From Bacillota bacterium (GTDB lineage Bacteria > Bacillota > Clostridia > Saccharofermentanales > Fastidiosipilaceae), in contig JAEZYR010000009.1 of the NCBI GenBank assembly GCA_023442635.1, forward strand, positions 1-18,971: DNA of 18,971 bases, given 5' to 3'. The translations under genes were made by a program, and so were the position numbers. Positions 15,686 to 18,971 of this stretch are shown in pieces (within the stretch, counting starts at the first letter, position 1; the number at the start of each line of letters is the position of its first letter). The notes beneath the pieces were generated by a model. It was not told the origin of the DNA, made no database searches, and was given only the letters and a program-made list of their open reading frames with translations.

Positions 15686-16951
15686 ATGCCTGCTTGTTTA
15701 AAGCCCGACCTACCTGCAGGGCAATCGATTTACGACATTCTTTTAGATCGAGGATATATTGCCCAAACGAGCAACGAAGCGGCCGTACGCGAAATGCTCG
15801 CTAGCCCCCAACGCTTCTATATTGGTTTTGATCCAACGGCAGATAGTCTGCACGTCGGTCACTTTATGCAGCTTATGATCATGCGCTATCTGCAAGCTGC
15901 TGGTCACCAGCCCATCGCCCTGATGGGTGGAGGCACGGGTATGGTTGGCGATCCTTCAGGGCGTACTGATTTGCGCAAAGTTCTAAGCGAAGAGCAAATT
16001 CAACACAATATTGCCCAATTCGAGCAGCAAATCGCCAGAATCGTTGACTTTGACCAAGATAAAGCGCTGTTGGTTAACAATGCAGACTGGCTACTCCAGC
16101 TGAATTATGTCGCTTTCTTGCGTGAAGTCGGTGCCCAGTTCTCTGTCAATCGCATGCTGACAGCCGAATGCTACAAGCAGCGCATGGAGCGTGGCCTGAC
16201 CTTCCTTGAGTTCAACTATATGATTATGCAGGCCTATGACTTCTTGGAGTTATATCGCCGCTATGGCTGCCGCCTGCAAATAGGTGGTGACGATCAGTGG
16301 AGCAACATTCTCGCTGGTGCCGACCTCATCCGGCGCAAGGAGCAGGCAGAAGCAGAATGTCTCACCATCCAGCTGCTGACAACCAAAGACGGCCAAAAGA
16401 TGGGCAAAACAGCCAAGGGCGCGCTCTGGCTTTCGGCCGATAAAACCTCACCCTATGAGTTCTACCAATATTGGCGCAATGTGGATGATGCCAGTGTTAT
16501 TCAATGCCTGAAGCTGCTCACCTTCCTACCTCTGAGCGAAATCCAGGCTTACGCCAATCTCGAAGGTGCAGAGCTCAACCAAGCCAAAGAACGCCTGGCC
16601 TACGAGTGCTGCTCCATCGTCCATGGCGAAGAGGCTGCCGAACAGGCCGCTGCCCAAGCCCGTCAGCTTTTTGCGGGCGGTGGCGAAAGTGAATGGATGG
16701 ATGAAACCCTCTGTGAAACAGCGGAATTCGAGCAAGATGGCGGTCTGGGTCTCCTAGTCCTTCTTGAGCGCTGTGGACTCGTCAGTTCAAGATCCCAAGC
16801 TCGCCAACTCATTCGCCAAGGCGGCATTTCGCTCAACGACGAGGTCATCCACGATGAGCGTTATCTTGTGGGACTAGACAACTTCCGTGATGGCCAGATG
16901 ATCATTCGTCGCGGCAAAAAGCAATTCCACCGCGTTAAACTAAAGTCCTAA
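15686..16951 (+). CDS. tyrS: Tyrosyl-tRNA synthetase
   Basis: Class Ic aminoacyl-tRNA synthetase charging tRNA-Tyr with tyrosine. I choose the ATG at 15686, because GGAGGT (15675-15680) lies 5 nt upstream; an in-frame ATG at 15638 would add 16 hydrophobic residues and has no ribosome binding site. This gives 421 residues, the usual length. Seen: the tyrosine-site segment FYIGFDPTADSLHVGH with the HIGH-class motif HVGH (56-59), QIGGDDQWSN (198-207), and KMGKT (238-242) for KMSKS. A C-terminal S4 RNA-binding domain follows (LLERCGLVSSRSQARQLIRQGGISLNDEVI). Downstream is a strong terminator. Confidence 0.97.
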   Translation: MPACLKPDLPAGQSIYDILLDRGYIAQTSNEAAVREMLASPQRFYIGFDPTADSLHVGHFMQLMIMRYLQAAGHQPIALMGGGTGMVGDPSGRTDLRKVLSEEQIQHNIAQFEQQIARIVDFDQDKALLVNNADWLLQLNYVAFLREVGAQFSVNRMLTAECYKQRMERGLTFLEFNYMIMQAYDFLELYRRYGCRLQIGGDDQWSNILAGADLIRRKEQAEAECLTIQLLTTKDGQKMGKTAKGALWLSADKTSPYEFYQYWRNVDDASVIQCLKLLTFLPLSEIQAYANLEGAELNQAKERLAYECCSIVHGEEAAEQAAAQARQLFAGGGESEWMDETLCETAEFEQDGGLGLLVLLERCGLVSSRSQARQLIRQGGISLNDEVIHDERYLVGLDNFRDGQMIIRRGKKQFHRVKLKS

Positions 16952-16971
16952 ATGCCATGATGAAGAAGATT

Positions 16972-17008
16972 AAAAGCCCTGCGCTACGCTGCGCAGGGCT
17001 TTTGTTTT
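16972..17008 (+). terminator. Strong intrinsic terminator of tyrS, likely bidirectional
   Basis: A perfect 13-bp stem, AAAAGCCCTGCGC (16972-16984) with its complement (16991-17003) around a 6-nt loop, ends in the T-rich run TTTTGTTTT. The A-rich left flank gives a T-rich tail on the other strand too, so it can also stop the convergent serine hydrolase transcript that ends at 17039. Confidence 0.93.
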
Positions 17009-17038
17009 GACCCTTAAAATAACCTATGGCCTTATGCT

Positions 17039-18082
17039 CTATGATTGGCCAAGCTGATACAAAAGTGCCCCTATTCTATTGGCTAAGGCAACAGTCGCAT
17101 CGGAGGCATTGGCATAAAAGACGAATAGAATCGTCTTATCTCGACCATAAATCAAGCCAACATCCCCTATGTATCCACCGTATTGTCCGTACTTATGGGC
17201 AAAGCTTCCCTGAGGTATCGCTTGGGTAATGTAACTGTTGAAAGTCGTTGTCTCCATATACGCTAGCAATTTCGCGTAATGTGGATTCTGAGCGCGATTC
17301 TGCGCAAGATGCCACAGTACATTTTTCATGTCGCTGGCCGTCGCTACACCACCGTCATAAGTCATCCCGAAATGTTCGTTGAGTCGACTGGTGAGTGAAC
17401 GTCTCTCAGGCCGCTCACGCCAATAGCGAAAAAGCATGTTTGTCGCGATATTGTCACTGTCCTGGATAGCTCGCTGAATACAAGCTTCAACACTCAGCTT
17501 ATCGCCATTTTGGATATGCCCTTGTAAACGGCCACTGCCGCCCTCATAATCTTCAGAAGCTTTATATGTAAGATTTTGCTCGAGTTGCAGCAAGCCCTTT
17601 TGCGCCATATCGTAGGTATAAAGAGCCATAGGAACCTTGACGGTACTCGCTATGTTGACCCTCCGCTCAGGATTATGTGAAAACAGGGTGCGATCCTGTT
17701 CTGGAACAAGTACCAGCAAGCTAACTTGTTCTGTCAACGCTGCATCCGTGATCAAAGCGCGCAGGCGATCCCCTGCTTGCTCCAGATCGAGCTGAGTTGT
17801 TTCGGGGATAGACAGTGGCTGGGTGTTCGGCTCTGTCTCTAGCATTTCAGGCGATGAACTTAATAGTTCCTTCGTACTTGGCAGCTCTTCCTCTGGATCT
17901 ATGGATTCGTTCGACTGTAAGCTTTCTAAGACCTCCTCGCGCACGACTTGGCTAGGGCTGCCAATCTGAAAACGGCAGGCGGGTAAAAAGAACAGACTCT
18001 CAATGAAGATGAGTACAGCTATTTTAGTCTTAGTCCGTATATGGGGTGACAGCTCAAAGTTATCCGTTCTATGCTTGGTCAT
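17039..18082 (-). CDS. Class A beta-lactamase-fold serine hydrolase, probable lipoprotein
   Basis: A 347-residue exported protein. The N-terminus has a basic stretch and hydrophobic segment (20-34) ending in LPAC, a plausible lipobox with Cys36. Residues 40-100 are an acidic Ser/Glu-rich linker. The hydrolase domain carries SxxK as S146-T-V-K149 and SDN at 209-211; the third motif is H296-K297-Y298-G299 where KTG is usual. Only about 33 residues lie between SDN and the DGGVATASDM helix, so the omega loop with the deacylating Glu (ExxLN) of true class A enzymes appears missing. That suggests a penicillin-interactive or cell-wall enzyme more than a resistance beta-lactamase (inference). AGGAG lies 9 nt before the ATG. 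Monocistronic, convergent with tyrS. Confidence 0.85.
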   Translation of the reverse strand: MTKHRTDNFELSPHIRTKTKIAVLIFIESLFFLPACRFQIGSPSQVVREEVLESLQSNESIDPEEELPSTKELLSSSPEMLETEPNTQPLSIPETTQLDLEQAGDRLRALITDAALTEQVSLLVLVPEQDRTLFSHNPERRVNIASTVKVPMALYTYDMAQKGLLQLEQNLTYKASEDYEGGSGRLQGHIQNGDKLSVEACIQRAIQDSDNIATNMLFRYWRERPERRSLTSRLNEHFGMTYDGGVATASDMKNVLWHLAQNRAQNPHYAKLLAYMETTTFNSYITQAIPQGSFAHKYGQYGGYIGDVGLIYGRDKTILFVFYANASDATVALANRIGALLYQLGQS

Positions 18083-18172
18083 CTATTAGAGCTCCTATTT
18101 GAATGCGAGCAGACTTTGCTTCTATGACTAGCTTTCTGTCTTGGTTCCTCTCTTAATATCCATGCTACCTAG

Positions 18173-18209
18173 AAAATAAAAGCGAGCCCTCCACCATGAG
18201 AGGTCTCGC
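18173..18209 (-). terminator. rpsT intrinsic terminator
   Basis: GCGAGCCCTC (18182-18191) pairs with GAGGTCTCGC (18200-18209) with one mismatch and an 8-nt loop. On the minus strand it is followed by TTTTATTTT (complement of 18173-18181). On the plus strand a T6 run also follows, but no plus-strand gene ends here, so rpsT is the expected user. Confidence 0.8.
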
Positions 18210-18250
18210 CTTTTTTCCATACTGCAGGATATTGCACGCTCGACTTTGTT

Positions 18251-18282
18251 GCCTTCGGATAAGCTGGTAAAGCAGCGAAGGC
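18251..18282 (-). other. Stem-loop in the rpsT 3' untranslated region
   Basis: GCCTTCG (18251-18257) and CGAAGGC (18276-18282) form a perfect 7-bp stem around an 18-nt loop, between the rpsT stop and its terminator. No T-run follows on the minus strand, so it is not a terminator; it could protect the 3' end. Function unknown. Confidence 0.4.
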
Positions 18283-18311
18283 CATGAAGTCAATCAATGG
18301 CGTGTGGGATC

Positions 18312-18575
18312 TCAGCCTTGCTGACGATTCAGGGCACGAGCCAGACGTGACTTGCGGCGTGCAGCCGTGTTGCGGTGCATGCGACCACGAGCGGCAGCCT
18401 GGTCAATCTTCTTCTGGGCGTCACGCAGCAACTCAATACTGTTCTCTACACCTGACTCAAGAGCCTCATGGGTGCGACGAATCTGCTTGCGAAGTGCGAG
18501 CTTCTGAATACGGTTAGCTGTGGTCTTCTTGCGCGTAACTTTCACGCGCTTCTTGGCGGACTTAATGTTTGGCAT
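18312..18575 (-). CDS. rpsT: 30S ribosomal protein S20
   Basis: S20 binds 16S rRNA early in assembly of the small subunit. The 87-residue, Lys/Arg-rich product starts MPNIKSAKKRVKVTRK and has the family pattern of long helices (TANRIQKLALRKQIRRT...AARGRMHRNTAARRKSRLARAL). Length is as usual. The ribosome binding site GAGGAGG is 5 nt from the ATG. It has its own promoter and terminator, so it is monocistronic. In other Firmicutes it often lies next to holA or near lepA/gpr, which may be outside the window. Confidence 0.98.
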   Translation of the reverse strand: MPNIKSAKKRVKVTRKKTTANRIQKLALRKQIRRTHEALESGVENSIELLRDAQKKIDQAAARGRMHRNTAARRKSRLARALNRQQG

Positions 18576-18636
18576 GGGGCCTCCTCGTTCTAGTCGCTAG
18601 GCACAAAGTGCTGCATTTCAAACAAAATTCTCGCGA

Positions 18637-18665
18637 ATCTTAGCATAAGAATTCAGATTCAGCAA
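18637..18665 (-). promoter_or_regulatory. rpsT promoter
   Basis: On the minus strand, -35 TTGCTG (18660-18665), 17-nt spacer and extended -10 TGC-TAAGAT (18637-18642). This predicts a start near 18630 and a leader of about 55 nt, which contains a small GCAC-AAA-GTGC hairpin at 18601-18611. The -10 lies in an imperfect dyad (CTTA-GCA-TAAG core). Confidence 0.6.
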
Positions 18666-18674
18666 GATAAACGA

Positions 18675-18704
18675 TCGACTTTTTCATTTTAAAGCTGATA
18701 TACT
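18675..18704 (+). promoter_or_regulatory. Plus-strand promoter back-to-back with rpsT
   Basis: -35 TCGACT (18675-18680), 18-nt spacer and extended -10 TGA-TATACT (18699-18704). Transcription would start near 18711 and read rightward out of the window through sequence without an ORF. Confidence 0.55.
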
Positions 18705-18971
18705 GTGCAAAACTTGTTTTTAGCTGCGCTTGTCTAGCTTGCGCAGTCAGATAGAGAAAAGACTGTCGTGTCACAGTCTCCTGGGTGCCCGAACCACCCT
18801 CAACCCTAGCAGCTCAGCATTCCAAAGCCGCTAGCCGCAGTTCACTTTGGTCTAGGTTATTCAAGCCTATAGCCTAGCCCTGGTGTGCAGCCAGAAATAG
18901 TAAATCTTGTCTGACTTTAGCCAGCAAGTTTTTGGGGCAAAAACTTACCCCAGCAGTGCAAGGACTGAAGT
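18705..18971 (+). ncRNA. Helix-rich non-coding region: candidate structured RNA or long leader
   Basis: There is no plausible ORF in this 267-nt stretch. Long-range pairings: AAAACTTG (18709-18716) with CAAGTTTT (18925-18932), and AGTCAGA (18745-18751) with TCTGACT (18910-18916). Between them are local hairpins: CTGCGC/GCGCAG (18724-18746), AGACTGT/ACAGTCT (18760-18779), GGGTG/CACCC (18783-18799), CCAAAG/CTTTGG (18822-18850) and TAGGTT/AAGCCTA-type (18853-18869). At the end, AAGTTTTT/AAAACTT and GGGG/CCCC (18926-18951) are interlocked and mutually competing. The pairings read equally on either strand; the promoter just upstream favours plus. I tested tmRNA, RNase P RNA, SRP RNA, 6S RNA and T-box signatures by eye and found no match. 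It may instead be the 5' leader of a gene beyond the edge. Confidence 0.35.

Noticed and set aside
17039..18082. Antibiotic-resistance beta-lactamase
   Set aside because: The KTG motif is altered and the omega-loop glutamate region is missing, so resistance activity is not supported.
18753..18779. Minus-strand hairpin AGACTGT/ACAGTCT followed by TTTTCTC as a terminator
   Set aside because: The stem is only 7 bp with moderate GC and no minus-strand gene is visible upstream; kept only as a helix of the candidate RNA.
18788..18800. Minus-strand AGGGTGG resembling a T-box core
   Set aside because: The next bases are TTCGGG and not the required ACCGCG, and the gene downstream on that strand is rpsT, which is not a T-box target.
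18705..18971. tmRNA, RNase P RNA, SRP RNA or 6S RNA
   Set aside because: Hallmark sequences of these RNAs (tRNA-like T-arm with CCA, GAGGAAAGTCC, GGTCAGGTCC..GGAAGCAGC, 6S bubble) were not found on either strand.

Overview
This is a chromosomal stretch from a low-to-mid GC Bacillota bacterium, most likely an anaerobic Clostridia lineage. The evidence is AddAB-type recombination genes instead of RecBCD, strong AGGAGG ribosome binding sites, tight operons, a Pta-AckA acetate pathway beside tmcAL (YlbM), and a free-standing S20 gene. The lineage call is an inference from gene content. I see no tRNA, rRNA, CRISPR array, transposase or prophage gene.

Region 1-6923 (minus strand) is one transcription unit read right to left: an AMP-forming acyl-CoA/acyl-ACP ligase, then addB 2 nt after its stop, then addA overlapping addB by one base and cut by the window edge. 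Facing away from it at 7098-7892 (plus) is a PlsC-type acyltransferase, so the 174-bp gap 6924-7097 separates two divergent lipid genes.

Region 7971-12226 (minus) reads pta - ackA - MarR regulator - acyl carrier protein - diacylglycerol/lipid kinase. The spacing is very tight (20, 36, -4 and 1 nt) and I see no internal terminator. A promoter-like site and a 19-bp dyad lie just upstream of pta. Acetyl-phosphate/acetate metabolism thus appears co-transcribed with an orphan ACP, a lipid kinase and a regulator. With the ligase and PlsC nearby, this could form a small acyl-activation and phosphatidic-acid module (inference).

Region 12325-16951 holds an unrecognised single-pass membrane protein (minus), tmcAL (plus), which makes acetylcytidine in tRNA-Met from acetate, and tyrS (plus), whose leader has inverted repeats but no T-box. 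A strong, probably bidirectional terminator separates tyrS from a convergent lipoprotein-like serine hydrolase of the class A beta-lactamase fold.

Region 18083-18971 contains the rpsT (S20) gene with its terminator and promoter. Past it, a back-to-back plus-strand promoter is followed by about 265 nt of non-coding sequence. That sequence is rich in helices, including two long-range pairings of 8 and 7 bp, and may be a structured RNA or a long leader of a gene beyond the window. Most of the window is ordinary housekeeping. The points worth a second look are the lipid/acetate operon with its possible operator and the right-hand non-coding region.
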